Below, in pieces: positions 50,649 to 61,668 of a DNA stretch of 64,000 bases (positions within the stretch are counted from its first letter, which is position 1; every line of letters starts with the position of its first letter). Location: contig OZ240228.1 in the NCBI GenBank assembly GCA_965197795.1, positions 1,612,001 to 1,676,000 on the forward strand. Direction: 5' to 3'. Origin of the DNA: WHTK01 sp965197795 (lineage in GTDB: Bacteria > Chloroflexota > Dehalococcoidia > DSTF01 > WHTK01). The notes beneath the pieces were generated by a model, which was given only the letters and a program-made list of their open reading frames with translations, did not search any database and was not told the origin of the DNA. Position numbers and translations under genes: made by a program.

Positions 50649-51858
50649 TTACGCGCTGCGGCGCCGCCCTGACATACGCAGCTGTTGCACAGCCGTCAGC
50701 TGTCGCTTCGGCATCCGCATCGCGCGGCGCTCTTGTTTCGACTGCTCCAGCGACATCTCTGCCGCCGCCAGGAGCTCCTCTCGGCTGCTCCCGTCCTCCG
50801 GATACGACACGATCGCGAATGACGCCGAGACGCCGCTCTTACCGCCCTCGTCCGTCTCGAACACCGAGAGTGCCTCCAGCCTGTCGACCAGCTCACTCGT
50901 CAGCTCCGCGGCCATCGCCCGGTGCGACTCCGGCAGCTGGATCGCGAACTCGTCGCCGCCGTAGCGCGCCACGATTTCAGGCAGCGCAACCGTGCTCGCC
51001 AACGTCATACCGACCGAGCGCAGGACGCGATCACCCATCGTGTGTCCGAAGTTTTCGTTGCAGTCGCCGAAATCGTCCAGGTCAAGGAAGATGGCCGATA
51101 GCCTGCGGCCGAATCGTCGCGCGCGCACGACCTCGCCCTCCCGGGTTTCCAGGAAATAGCCACGGCTGTGCGCCCACGTTACAGGGTCAATGCCGCCAAA
51201 CCGCGTGGTCTCCTCGCCGGCCAAGAGCGCCTTGAACGCCAGCGTGCAGTGCCCTGCCGCCAGCTCAAGCACTTCGATGTCGGGTTCGCTTTCCGAGAAC
51301 AAAAAGACACACAGGCCGAACGATTCCCCCTCCATCACCAGAGGAGCAACAGCCGCCTTTCCAACGCGAAGACCCTGCCGGATCTTGTCGCAGGCCTCCT
51401 TGGGCAGAACACTTCCGAAAATCGAACAGGTTCGACGTTACGGTGACCTCACCGCTGTCCATGATGTCGCGCAGGTTGCTGCGCACCGGCATCGGGAACT
51501 CGAGGTCCGCCACGTTCTCGTTCGCCGCAATCGAAGCCTGTTCCAGCCCTGCGTCATCGATCGAGGCAAGCTGTGCCGCAGTCAAGACCTCGCGTCGACG
51601 ATCGAGCAGCAATGGGTAAGTGACGATCGCGCCCGTAACCCGCGGCGCGCGCTCCAAGAACAACGAAAGCATTTCCTCCAGCGTACCCGCGCTGTGCAAG
51701 AACAGGCTGAGCACTGTCAGCTCATGCAACCGGTCTGCCTGCCCAATCGCTTTTTCCCGGCTCAACGCCTGGTTGCCGGAGCCTTCCGATCGCGTCGACT
51801 GTCTCAGGCGTTCTGAGTTAAGACCTGCGCGCTTGGAAGACTTCGAGAACAGCTTCAT
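50649..51858 (-). pseudogene. GAF-GGDEF diguanylate cyclase, frameshifted near 51417
   Basis: The first part (MKLFSKSSKRAGLNSERLRQ ... ELTVLSLFLHSAGTLEEMLS) is a helical linker and GAF-like domain; after one base near 51417 the other frame completes GAF (SVLPKEACDKIRQGL ... GESFGLCVFLFS) and continues into GGDEF (LDLDDFGDCNENFGHTMGD ... RYGGDEFAIQLP). About 403 residues. Cyclase active site YGGDEF is intact; no I-site is visible. It overlaps by 4 bases the end of the acidic repeat protein gene, so both belong to one operon. Confidence 0.88.
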
Positions 51859-53434
51859 GCCGCGCTGTCCTTGCCTTTCAGATCTTTGCCGATCTGCACA
51901 TTCAGCCGGACTCCGTCAGAGTCCACCTCGCAGGCGCGGCCGAACACGGCCTTCACTGCCTCCGCAAGCACCTCGGTCTCGGGAATCGCCGCCTTCACGT
52001 TCAGACCCACCGTCACGCTATGCGGCGTGTAATTCAGCAGCGCGGCGTTCTCATCACAGTTGACTCGACTCAGCGTCTCGTAAACGCGCGCCAGCTCACT
52101 CTACCCTCGGAGTCCTTGATCACGATGACCGGTGGGCCGGACGGCTCCAAACGGGTCGACTGCCAGTCAGAGAAAGAAAACGTGCTTCCGGCGTCCGATA
52201 CAGGGCTTACCCCTTCCGCTTCGTTGTACCCAGAGGCCATCTCAGCGCGTGCCGCGTCTACTGCTCGCTGCACCTCGTCGCGCACATCCTGGTCGGAGTC
52301 CACAGTTGCTATAGCCTCGTCATCCTCATCGGCGACGCCGGCGTCCAACTCAGCGCGCATCTGCGCCACCATGCCCGCCACGTCTTCTCGTTTAGTTTCG
52401 TCACCATTGCTATCCCCGGACTCAGCGGGCTCTTCGGGAACATCGAGAAGTCCGTGTTGCATCTCTGCGACGGTTCGCGCCACTTCCTGCCGCCGTGCCT
52501 CGTCGTCGTCACTGCCATCCTCAATTGCAGCTTCCGATTCGCTCGCCTCTAGGTCTGCAGTGCGCATCTCCGCGACCATCCGTGCGACCTCCTGCCGCCG
52601 CGCCTCGTCGTCACTGCCATCCTCGATTGCCTCTTCCGGCTCGCTCGTCTCGAGGTCTGTGGTGCGCATCTCCGCGGCCATCCGCGCGACCTCCTGCCGC
52701 GGCGTCTCATCCTCGTCCTCATCCGGCGTCGAGACCACCTCCTCATGCCCTTCGGGCTCCTCTTCGACACTATCGCGTAGCTCCGACACCATCTTGGCCA
52801 CGTCGCGGCGAGTTGCCTCGTCGTCAGGTTCTTGAGCTGATTCAACCTCGCTCCACGACTCTTGCGAATCGCGGCTATCCTGGATCTGCGCGACGCTGTT
52901 CGAAACCGCTTCACGGCCGGCCTCTTCGTCTTCATCGCCAGCGTCAACCGCGGTGACCTGCTCCCCTTCGGCGCTCATGATCTCTGGAGGTTCATCGCTC
53001 ATCGGCTCAGCCACGGCGGCAGGCCGCGCGATCGGCCACGAGCCCTCGCTGGTCGAATCCATCTCGTAGTTATGGCGTCTTGGATTCAGGTCTGGCTCCG
53101 GCTCCGTCGTTTTGGGACCGGGCCAAAACGGCACACCGACCGTTTCATCCTCCAGCTTTGGGCCGGCCATCGGCGGCGCTTCTACTGCCGCGGACGTAAC
53201 CTGATTCCGGGTCGGCTCCGGGTCCGCCGCGAAGGCAGGCGGAGCGGCGGGCGCGATTTGCGAGGCTGCTTCTGGCACCGCTGGCGGCCGATACGACTTG
53301 AGCCCCCGGACAGCATGGCGCAGCTCAGACAGGGCGTCCTCGGCAGCGATGAACTTGGACTCCAAGTCCGCGATCAGCGATTCAAGTTGGAAATCCACAG
53401 ACGCGGCCCTGGTATTCGGATGGAATTCAGACAT
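51855..53434 (-). pseudogene. Acidic helical-repeat protein with conserved C-terminal domain, frameshifted near 52098
   Basis: About 526 residues: an N-terminal coiled coil, a Pro/Glu-rich region and five to six tandem units of about 33 residues (EARRQEVARMVAEMRTADLE then an acidic EAAIEDGSDDD stretch). The first frame stops early; one base near 52098 restores a C-terminal domain (LARVYETLSRVNCDEN ... YTPHSVTVGLNVKAA ... RLNVQIGKDL) ending at 51855. Cytoplasmic, very acidic. No family recognised. Operon with the GAF-GGDEF gene suggests a regulatory partner. Confidence 0.7.
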
Positions 53435-53464
53435 TGCGGCCTATGCTTCCTCGGCGATTTCGTC

Positions 53465-53492
53465 TCTATAGTTCTCGGCCATCCTGGCTCAA
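53465..53492 (-). promoter_or_regulatory. Promoter of the acidic-repeat/GGDEF operon
   Basis: On the minus strand TTGAGC (53492-53487) and TATAGA (53470-53465) are 16 bases apart, about 30 bases before ATG 53434. Confidence 0.55.
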
Positions 53493-53658
53493 TTCCTGAG
53501 ATATTTTCCGAGTTCCCCAAGCACATTTTTTGCAGGATCCGGTATCTGTGTCCTCGGACGCCCCCGATTGAGCGCTCTCGTAAGACCCGCAGTGTCCTTT
53601 ACCCACACCTCGGTGGGTTTGCTCCTCATTCACTGCTTGGCTATGCTCCACCTGTCTC

Positions 53659-54906
53659 ATGGCGGCCGTTCGAGAGCTCTACGACCTCGGGGAACGCCCA
53701 CCTCTGGGCGAGGTCCCGCGGCAAATGCACGCCCAGGTCCTACGCCAGGCGCGCTTTGGTGAGCCCGTCGACGCCTTCCAGCACGAGGTCATCCCAGTAC
53801 CGGAACTCGAGCCGAACCACGTCCTCGTCCACGTTATGGCCGCCGGGATCAATTACAACAACGTCTGGGCCGCACTCGGCGTCCCGGTCGACGTCGTTCG
53901 CACGCATCGCCAATCCGGCGACGCCGGCGACGAGGAAGGCTTCCATCTCGGCGGTAGCGATGCCTCGGGTATCGTCCAGGCCGTCGGTGAAGCCGTTACC
54001 CACGTAAAACCCGGCGATGAAGTCGTCATCCACTGCGGCATGTGGGACGAGAACGACCCGTTGATTGCCGCCGGCGGCGACCCAGCCTTCAGCAACTCCT
54101 TCAAAATCTGGGGTTATGACTCCAACTGGGGCAGCTTTGCTCAGTTCACCCGTGTCCAGGCACATCAATGCCTGCCCAAGCCGTCACGCCTGACCTGGGA
54201 GGAGGCCGCTGCTTACACACTGGAGGCGGCGACCGCATACCGGATGCTCGCCTACTGGGAGCCCCATACCGTCAGGCAGGGTGACGTCGTCCTCGTCTGG
54301 GGAGGCTCTGGCGGCCTCGGCTCCATGGGTATCCAGGTCACGAAAGCGCTCGGCGGCGTCCCCATCGCCGTCGTCTCCAACGACGAGCGCGGCGAGTACT
54401 GCAAACAGCTAGGCGCCGTCGGCTACATCGATCGCACCAGGTTCAACCACTGGGGTCGTCTGCCAGACTGGCACGACGATAAGGCCATGACGAAGGCCGT
54501 CCTTGGCTTTCACGCCTTCGGCAAGGCGATCTGGGACATCCTCGGCGAGCGCCGTGGCCCTCGCATCGTCTTCGAGCACCCAGGCCAGGACACCATCCCG
54601 ACCTCCCTTTTTGTCTGTGACACCGGCGGCATGGTCGTTGTCTGCGCCGGCACAACCGGCTTCAATGCCGATGTCGACCTGCGCTACCTCTGGACGCGCC
54701 AGAAGCGCTTCCAGGGCTCCCACTTCGCCACCGATAAGGAGGCCCGCGCCGTCAACCAGCTCGTCGCGGAAGGCAAGATCGACCCCTGCCTGACGCGCAC
54801 CTTCGCCTTCGACGAAGTCGGCCAGGCCCACCAGCTTCTGCGCGAGAACAAGCACCCCAACGGCAACATGGCGATCCTTGTCGCCGCCGACCCGGGCCAG
54901 AAGTAA
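53659..54906 (+). CDS. ccrA: Crotonyl-CoA carboxylase/reductase
   Basis: 415 residues of the medium-chain reductase fold, with the long N-terminal domain of CCR (AGINYNNVWAALG, GSDASGIVQAVG), the nucleotide-binding WGGSGGLGSMG and the C-terminal FQGSHFATDKEA. CCR reduces and carboxylates crotonyl-CoA to ethylmalonyl-CoA with NADPH and CO2. It supplies the ethylmalonyl-CoA pathway or extender units, but no mutase or epimerase gene is in the window. Intact. TATGCT lies 12 bases upstream. Confidence 0.92.
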   Translation: MAAVRELYDLGERPPLGEVPRQMHAQVLRQARFGEPVDAFQHEVIPVPELEPNHVLVHVMAAGINYNNVWAALGVPVDVVRTHRQSGDAGDEEGFHLGGSDASGIVQAVGEAVTHVKPGDEVVIHCGMWDENDPLIAAGGDPAFSNSFKIWGYDSNWGSFAQFTRVQAHQCLPKPSRLTWEEAAAYTLEAATAYRMLAYWEPHTVRQGDVVLVWGGSGGLGSMGIQVTKALGGVPIAVVSNDERGEYCKQLGAVGYIDRTRFNHWGRLPDWHDDKAMTKAVLGFHAFGKAIWDILGERRGPRIVFEHPGQDTIPTSLFVCDTGGMVVVCAGTTGFNADVDLRYLWTRQKRFQGSHFATDKEARAVNQLVAEGKIDPCLTRTFAFDEVGQAHQLLRENKHPNGNMAILVAADPGQK

Positions 54907-55044
54907 TCGCCGCCTCGCAGTGTTGCCTTCCGAGGCCTCTGAGCGAGCGGCAGGACATCGTCATTCGGCTTCATATATTCGCCCTCGCCTACTGTTCCAC
55001 TCAGCCGCTTCAAGTGTGTACCCTTTACACCGCAAAGGAGCGCC

Positions 55045-55701
55045 ATGCCTGCAAACGTCATCACCCTCAGCGTGCTCAACGGCTCCGGCGGTTACTCCAT
55101 CGCCCATCAGGTAGCCGAGCGAATGGGCCTGCGCTATTACGACTGGGAGATCACCTCTGAAGCCGCCAACCGGGCCGGGGTTACCCCGTCTGACGTCATT
55201 GCCGCGGAGCGTGCTCCCGGCTTCTTCGAGCGTATGATGGGGCGCCTCGGCGCGGTTTCCGCCATAACCGTGGAGGGCGGCGCGGGCTTTGCCGATCCAT
55301 CGCCCGCGGTCTGGGACATCGCGCTCCAGAGCCTTAACTCGGACGCCTATCGCCAGGTCATCGAGCAGGTCGTCGAAGAGCTCGGCAACCAGGGCAATGC
55401 CGTCATCGTCGGTCATGCTAGCCAGCACATCCTCCGCGACCGCTCCGACGTGCTCCGCGTCTTCGTGACCGGCTCACTCGGCAGCCGCTCGCAGCGACTC
55501 GCTCTGGAGCAGAGCATCGACTTCGTCAAGGCCGAAGCGCTGGTCAAGCAATCGGATAAAGACCGCCGCGACCTCCTCAAGCGCCTTTACGCCTTCGACT
55601 GGCTCGACTCCACCCAGTACGACCTCACGATCAACACTGACCGGCTCGCCACCGAATTTACCGCCGACACGATCGTCGCGGCCGCTCAGTCCCTCCCCTG
55701 A
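55045..55701 (+). CDS. Cytidylate kinase-like family protein
   Basis: 218 residues; the P-loop is altered (LNGSGGYSIAHQVAERMGL) as in the cytidylate-kinase-like group, followed by GHASQHILRDRSDVLRVFV and a LID-like KQSDKDRRDLLKRLYAFDW. AAGGAG precedes ATG 55045. These proteins are related to CMP kinase but their substrates are largely unknown. Intact. Confidence 0.82.
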   Translation: MPANVITLSVLNGSGGYSIAHQVAERMGLRYYDWEITSEAANRAGVTPSDVIAAERAPGFFERMMGRLGAVSAITVEGGAGFADPSPAVWDIALQSLNSDAYRQVIEQVVEELGNQGNAVIVGHASQHILRDRSDVLRVFVTGSLGSRSQRLALEQSIDFVKAEALVKQSDKDRRDLLKRLYAFDWLDSTQYDLTINTDRLATEFTADTIVAAAQSLP

Positions 55702-55743
55702 CCGCGCTGGAGCGCCTGCCCGCCAGTCACGTACACTCGCCCC

Positions 55744-57075
55744 ATGCAGACCGCGAGCGACATCGCCCAGGCCATCCGGAGCGGCGCACTCTCAGCCGTC
55801 GACGCCGTCCAACAGGCACTCGACCGAATCGACGCCGTCGAGCCGCGAATACACGCCTGGGTCGAGCTCGACCGCGAAGGCGCCCTGGGTCAGGCCCAGG
55901 GCCTAGCGCAGTTCGACCCTTTCAGCCTTCCGCTCGCCGGTGTCCCCGTCGGCATCAAGGACATCGTCGACGTCGCCGGCCTGCCAACCCGCCTCGGCGC
56001 TGCTTCCTTCGCCCATTACACGCCAAACCGCGATGCCACCGTTGTAGCCCGACTGCGCGCCGCAGGCGCGATCATCCTCGGCAAGACGCACACCACCGAG
56101 TTCGCCTACCTCGACCCGGCGCCGACCCTCAATCCCTGGAACCGCGACCACACCCCGGGCGGCTCCTCCTCTGGCTCCGCCGCGGCCGTCGGAGCTCGCA
56201 CCATCTCCCTCGCCATCGGCTCGCAAACCGTAGGCAGCGTCCTGCGTCCCGCCGCCTACTGCGCTTGCGTCGGCCTGAAGCCGACGTATGGCCTGATCAG
56301 CTACGCTGGCACCGCCAACCTCGCTTCCAGCTTCGATCACCTCGGCGTCATCACGGACTGTGTGGCAGACGCCGCCCTCGCCCTAGGCGTCGTGGCCGGC
56401 AAGGACCGCTTCGACACCAACTCCATCGAGGCCCCGGGGGACGACTACACCGCAGCGGCCGCCTCGCCATCGCCGCCCCGGCTCGGCCTCATCCGCTCCT
56501 ACTACCAGGGTCACGCCGGCGAGGAGCTCAACCACCACCTCGACGCCGTCGTCCATATCCTGCGCATGGCCGGTGCGACGGTCGAAAACACCGAGATGCC
56601 CGCCGATGCCGCGGTGATTCGCGCCGCCGGCGACCCGATCATGAAGTACGAGGCCGCCCAGACCCATGAAGCGCTCTTCGAGGCCCACGGCAAGCTATAC
56701 CGGCCCGGCATCAAGGCGCTCATCGAAGACGGTCGCACCATCAGCCAGGACGACTACGCAGCCGCCCGCGAAGCCGTAGCCCGCCTTCGCGCAGGCATCA
56801 TCGAGACGCTCGCCCGCTTCGACGCACTGATCTTCCCCGTCGCCCCCTCGACAGCGCCTGTCAGCCTGGAGACCACCGGCAACGGCATCTTCTGCGCCCC
56901 GGCCAGCTTCGCCGGCCTGCCCGCGATCAGCCTCCCCAGCGGAATCGCGGATGACGGCCTGCCGCTCGCCGTCCAGCTCATGGCGGGCCCGCTCGCAGAG
57001 ACCACCCTTCTGAGCGCCGCGGCCTGGGTCGAGGCAGCGCTAACCTTCAACGCAAAGCCCGGCATCGCACCGTGA
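55744..57075 (+). CDS. Amidase (GatA/AtzF-like, amidase signature family)
   Basis: 443 residues with the amidase-signature triad: Lys in VGIKDIVDVAG, cis-Ser in GGSSSGSAAAVGA and the nucleophilic Ser in IGSQTVGSVLRPAAY. It hydrolyses amides or acts in a tRNA-amidotransferase-like way; no gatB/gatC nearby, so a stand-alone hydrolase is more likely. TACACT ends 6 bases before ATG 55744, a leaderless signature. Overlaps the HAD gene by 4 bases. Confidence 0.9.
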   Translation: MQTASDIAQAIRSGALSAVDAVQQALDRIDAVEPRIHAWVELDREGALGQAQGLAQFDPFSLPLAGVPVGIKDIVDVAGLPTRLGAASFAHYTPNRDATVVARLRAAGAIILGKTHTTEFAYLDPAPTLNPWNRDHTPGGSSSGSAAAVGARTISLAIGSQTVGSVLRPAAYCACVGLKPTYGLISYAGTANLASSFDHLGVITDCVADAALALGVVAGKDRFDTNSIEAPGDDYTAAAASPSPPRLGLIRSYYQGHAGEELNHHLDAVVHILRMAGATVENTEMPADAAVIRAAGDPIMKYEAAQTHEALFEAHGKLYRPGIKALIEDGRTISQDDYAAAREAVARLRAGIIETLARFDALIFPVAPSTAPVSLETTGNGIFCAPASFAGLPAISLPSGIADDGLPLAVQLMAGPLAETTLLSAAAWVEAALTFNAKPGIAP

Positions 57076-57728
57076 TCGAAGCTCCCCGCGCCGTCATCTT
57101 CGACTTCGACCTCACGCTGGTTGATTCGTCGCCCGGCTTCGAGGCCAGCCACTGCTACGCTGCCGAGCGCGTCGGCGTCCCGCCTCCATCCCTGGAAGCC
57201 ACTCGCCGCACCATCGGCACGCCTCTGCCACTCGCCGTGCCGCTGCTCTACGGCCCGGCGATCGACGGCCGCGTCGACGAGTACATCGAGGTCTATCAGG
57301 CCCACGCAGACGAGGTCATGGGCCCGCTTACGCTGATTCTGCCGAGCACGCCTGAAACCCTCGCGCGCCTCAACGACGCAGCCATCCCGGCCGCTATCGT
57401 CAGCCAGAAGCTGCGCTACCGCGTCGAAGAGGTGCTGCGGCGCGAAGATCTGCTCGGCGCCTTCGCCTGCGTCCTCGGCGCCGAAGACGTCCCCGCCTTC
57501 AAACCCGACCCCTCGGGCCTACTCCTCGCCCTCCAACGCCTCAATGTCCCCGCCGGGGACGCGATCTACGTCGGCGACACCACGATCGACGCCGAGGCTG
57601 CAGCTAACGCCGGCCTGCGTTTCGTCGCCGTGCTCACCGGCCCCACCACGCGCGAAGACTTCGCCTTCTTCACCACCGCAGCCATCCTCGAAAACGTGAC
57701 GGCCCTGCCGGGCCTACTGGGCATCTGA
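57072..57728 (+). CDS. HAD-superfamily phosphatase
   Basis: 218 residues with motif I FDFDLTLVDS, motif II IVSQK and motif III KPDPSG, then GDTTIDAEAAANAG. Resembles phosphoglycolate-phosphatase-type enzymes, so a small-molecule phosphatase is likely. GTG 57072 overlaps the amidase stop, meaning translational coupling. Intact. Confidence 0.85.
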   Translation: MIEAPRAVIFDFDLTLVDSSPGFEASHCYAAERVGVPPPSLEATRRTIGTPLPLAVPLLYGPAIDGRVDEYIEVYQAHADEVMGPLTLILPSTPETLARLNDAAIPAAIVSQKLRYRVEEVLRREDLLGAFACVLGAEDVPAFKPDPSGLLLALQRLNVPAGDAIYVGDTTIDAEAAANAGLRFVAVLTGPTTREDFAFFTTAAILENVTALPGLLGI

Positions 57729-57768
57729 AGACACCCGGTTGGGTGACTCCAGTGCTACGCTGGATGAC

Positions 57769-58223
57769 ATGCGACAGGTCACCGTCCGAGCCCTCAACGA
57801 TCACGCTTACGCCGTCGAAGTCGACAACACCCGTGGTCACGTCTTTGTTTCGGACGAACCGCCCGATAGCGGCGGTGAAGACCTCGGCCCCACGCCCCAG
57901 GAGCTCCTGATCGCCTCCCTGGGCGGGTGCGTAGCGATCACGCTCCGCATGTACGCCGAGCGCCACGAATGGCTCTCGAAGACGTCTCGGTTCATGTCGC
58001 TCTTGAAGACGTCACGCCAACCGAGCCCGAGTTCACGGCTGACGAGATCGGTGAAGCCGGATCCAGCGGCAAGCTCCCGCTGATCCGCTCACACGTCACG
58101 ATCAAGGGCGACCTCGACGACACGCAGCGCGCTCGCCTCGAGCAGATCGCTGGCCGCTGTTCGGTCCACCGTGTCTTGCGCGCCCGGTCCGCCATTGTGA
58201 CCACGCTCACCCACGACTGCTGA
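57769..58223 (+). pseudogene. OsmC family peroxiredoxin-like protein, frameshifted near 57972
   Basis: The first frame (MRQVTVRALNDHAYAVEVDN ... ASLGGCVAITLRMYAERHEW) carries the first reactive Cys; the second (LEDVSVHVALEDVTPTEPEF ... RLEQIAGRCSVHRVL) carries the other. One base lost near 57972 joins them into about 151 residues. OsmC uses the two cysteines to reduce organic peroxides. TACGCT ends 7 bases before ATG 57769. Confidence 0.85.
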
Positions 58224-58247
58224 TACACGTCTGCTAGACTCGGGACC

Positions 58248-59015
58248 ATGCCAACAACCCTGCAGCTTCATCGCCTCGGCTTGCTGGCCTACCAGGACGC
58301 CTGGGACTGGCAACATCGGACCGCAAACGGAGTTCGCGAGGGCGGACCGGAGACCCTGGCGCTGTTGCAGCATCCGCACGTCTACACCTTCGGGCGTCGT
58401 TTGCACCGCGAAAACCTCCTCGTGCCGCCCGTTGACGCCGAAGTCGTCGAATCCGACCGCGGCGGCGACGTCACCTACCACGGCCCCGGTCAGCTCGTCG
58501 CCTACCCGATCCTCAACTTGCGGCGCCGCAGCCTCGGCCCGGCCGATTACGTCCGTCGCCTCGAAGCGGTCATGATCCGCACCGCGGCTGCGTTCGGCGT
58601 AGAGGCGCAGCACGTTGCCGGACGCCCCGGTGTCTGGGTCAACGACACGAAGCTCGGCGCCGTCGGCGTCCGCGTCCAGCGCGGCGTCACGAATCACGGA
58701 CTCGCCCTCAACGTCTCTCCCGACCTCTCCCGCTTCGACGCCATCGTCCCCTGCGGCCTCGCCGGCGTCACCGTCACCTCCCTCGAACGCGAGCTCGGCT
58801 TCGCCCCGAGTCTTGAAGCCGCTGAAGACGCCCTGATTCGCGCTTTCGAATCCCTCTTCGCCTGTCAGCTACGAACCCGAACTTCAGCTCAAGTCGCAAC
58901 AGGACGCGTCGTCCACAGCCTCTCTCCGATACTCGGAGAGGGGCGCGCGGCAGCGGGGGTGAGGTCGAACACTCCATTCACCACCAGCGCGAAAGCGGTG
59001 CGCGATGGTCGCTAA
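58248..59015 (+). CDS. lipB: Octanoyltransferase LipB
   Basis: 255 residues with GGDVTYHGPGQLVAYPILNL, the KLGAVGVRVQRGVTNHG Lys region and the FDAIVPCGL Cys: the Lys-Cys dyad of LipB, which moves octanoyl from ACP to lipoyl domains. The family core ends near residue 210; the final 45 residues come from a CTCTCC-GGAGAG repeat (58918-58970) that has been read through. TAGACT ends 7 bases before ATG 58248. lipA starts inside its 3' end. Confidence 0.92.
   Translation: MPTTLQLHRLGLLAYQDAWDWQHRTANGVREGGPETLALLQHPHVYTFGRRLHRENLLVPPVDAEVVESDRGGDVTYHGPGQLVAYPILNLRRRSLGPADYVRRLEAVMIRTAAAFGVEAQHVAGRPGVWVNDTKLGAVGVRVQRGVTNHGLALNVSPDLSRFDAIVPCGLAGVTVTSLERELGFAPSLEAAEDALIRAFESLFACQLRTRTSAQVATGRVVHSLSPILGEGRAAAGVRSNTPFTTSAKAVRDGR
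58918..58970 (+). repeat. CTCTCCGA-TCGGAGAG repeat at the end of lipB
   Basis: CTCTCTCCGA and TCGGAGAGGGG form a hairpin with a TAC loop, followed by GGCAGCGGGGGTGAGGTCG. This is the common CTCTCC-GGAGAGG-GGGGTGAGG type of bacterial repeat. It extends the lipB frame by about 45 residues with no stop. Confidence 0.6.
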
Positions 59016-59971
59016 CCCACCGCGCCGGCGCCAACCCAAGCCCGACTGGCTCAAGGTCCGCTTCCCCGCCGGCGAGCGCTACACCGAGATCAAATCCCTG
59101 CTGCGCTCCCACGACCTGCACACCGTCTGCGAAGAAGCCAGGTGCCCCAACATCGGCGAGTGCTTCAACGCCGGCGAGGCCACCTTCATGATCCTGGGCG
59201 ACATCTGCACCCGTTCCTGCGGTTTCTGCTCCGTCACCTCCGGCAAGCCCGAAGCCGTCGATCACATGGAACCTCTGCGCCTCGCCCGCACCGTCGACAT
59301 CCTCGGCCTCGACTACGCCGTGATCACCTCCGTCAACCGTGACGACCTGCCTGACGGTGGCGCCGCGATCTGGGCCGCCTGCATCCGCGCCATCCGGCAT
59401 CGCCGCCCGCGGTGCCAGGTCGAGATCCTCACGCCGGACTTCGCGGGCGACTGGGAGGCCCTGCGAACCGTTGTTGAGGCCAGACCAGTCGTCTACAACC
59501 ACAACATCGAGACCGTCCCGCGCCTCTACGCCCACGTTCGGCCCAAGGCACGCTACGACCGCTCTCTCAAGCTGCTGAGAAAGATCAAGGAGTTCGACCC
59601 GTCGATGACCACGAAGTCCGGCATCATGGTCGGCCTAGGCGAGACGCTGGATGAGGTCGCGCAGACGATGTCTGACCTTCGCGACCACGACGTCGATCTC
59701 CTCACGGTCGGCCAGTATCTCCAGCCCGACGCCCGCCATCTCCCCGTCGAGCGGTTCTGGAGCCCTGACGAGTACGCCGAGATCAAGGCGATCGGCCGGC
59801 GTCTCGGCTTCACCCATGTCGAAGCCGGCCCCTTGGTCCGCAGCTCCTATCACGCCGGCGAGCAAGCTCGCGCCGCCGGTAACACGGCAGACTTCAACTT
59901 CAGGGAGCCGCCACTTATGACGTCGGAAACCCCGTCGACATCTCCGGTAACCTTCTTCGAGTCCGAGCCTG

Positions 59972-59979
<8 letters not shown>
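59005..59979 (+). CDS. lipA: Lipoyl synthase LipA
   Basis: 324 residues with the auxiliary iron-sulfur cysteines in CEEARCPNIGEC and the radical-SAM CxxxCxxC in CTRSCGFC. It inserts two sulfurs into octanoyl groups to make lipoyl cofactor. The ATG at 59005 overlaps lipB, and the stop overlaps lpd, so lipB-lipA-lpd is one operon. Intact. Confidence 0.96.
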
Positions 59980-61375
<1,396 letters not shown>

Positions 61376-61397
61376 CCCGTCCCTGGCCGACCCTCTC

Positions 61398-61444
61398 GGC
61401 GCCCCTTTAGTAGGGGTCCCGGGCTTCGCCCCGGGACCCCTAAT
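61398..61444 (+). terminator. Hairpin repeat/terminator after lpd
   Basis: GGGGTCCCGGG (61413-61423) and CCCGGGACCCC (61430-61440) form an 11-bp stem around CTTCGC. The left flank GCCCCTTTAGTAGGGG shows it belongs to the dispersed GC-rich repeat family seen at 35.7, 36.4 and 48.9 kb. It probably ends the lip-lpd transcript. Confidence 0.7.
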
Positions 61445-61668
61445 GCCTGACCGATGCCTCGTTCACGCTGCGGATCCGTCGCGCCAGCGCCGTCATCAAC
61501 AGGTCGACTTTCGCCAAGTGTCTTCGGTGGCCATGATTAGCAACTCCTGGTCGGCACCCACGCTCCTCACCGCTTCGACAGGCGCGTTTGGGTTTTGGGG
61601 TGCCTGGATTCCAGGCACGCTCTCTCGCCTTCACAAGACACCTTGGCACGCCTTGTTAGACTTGGTAC

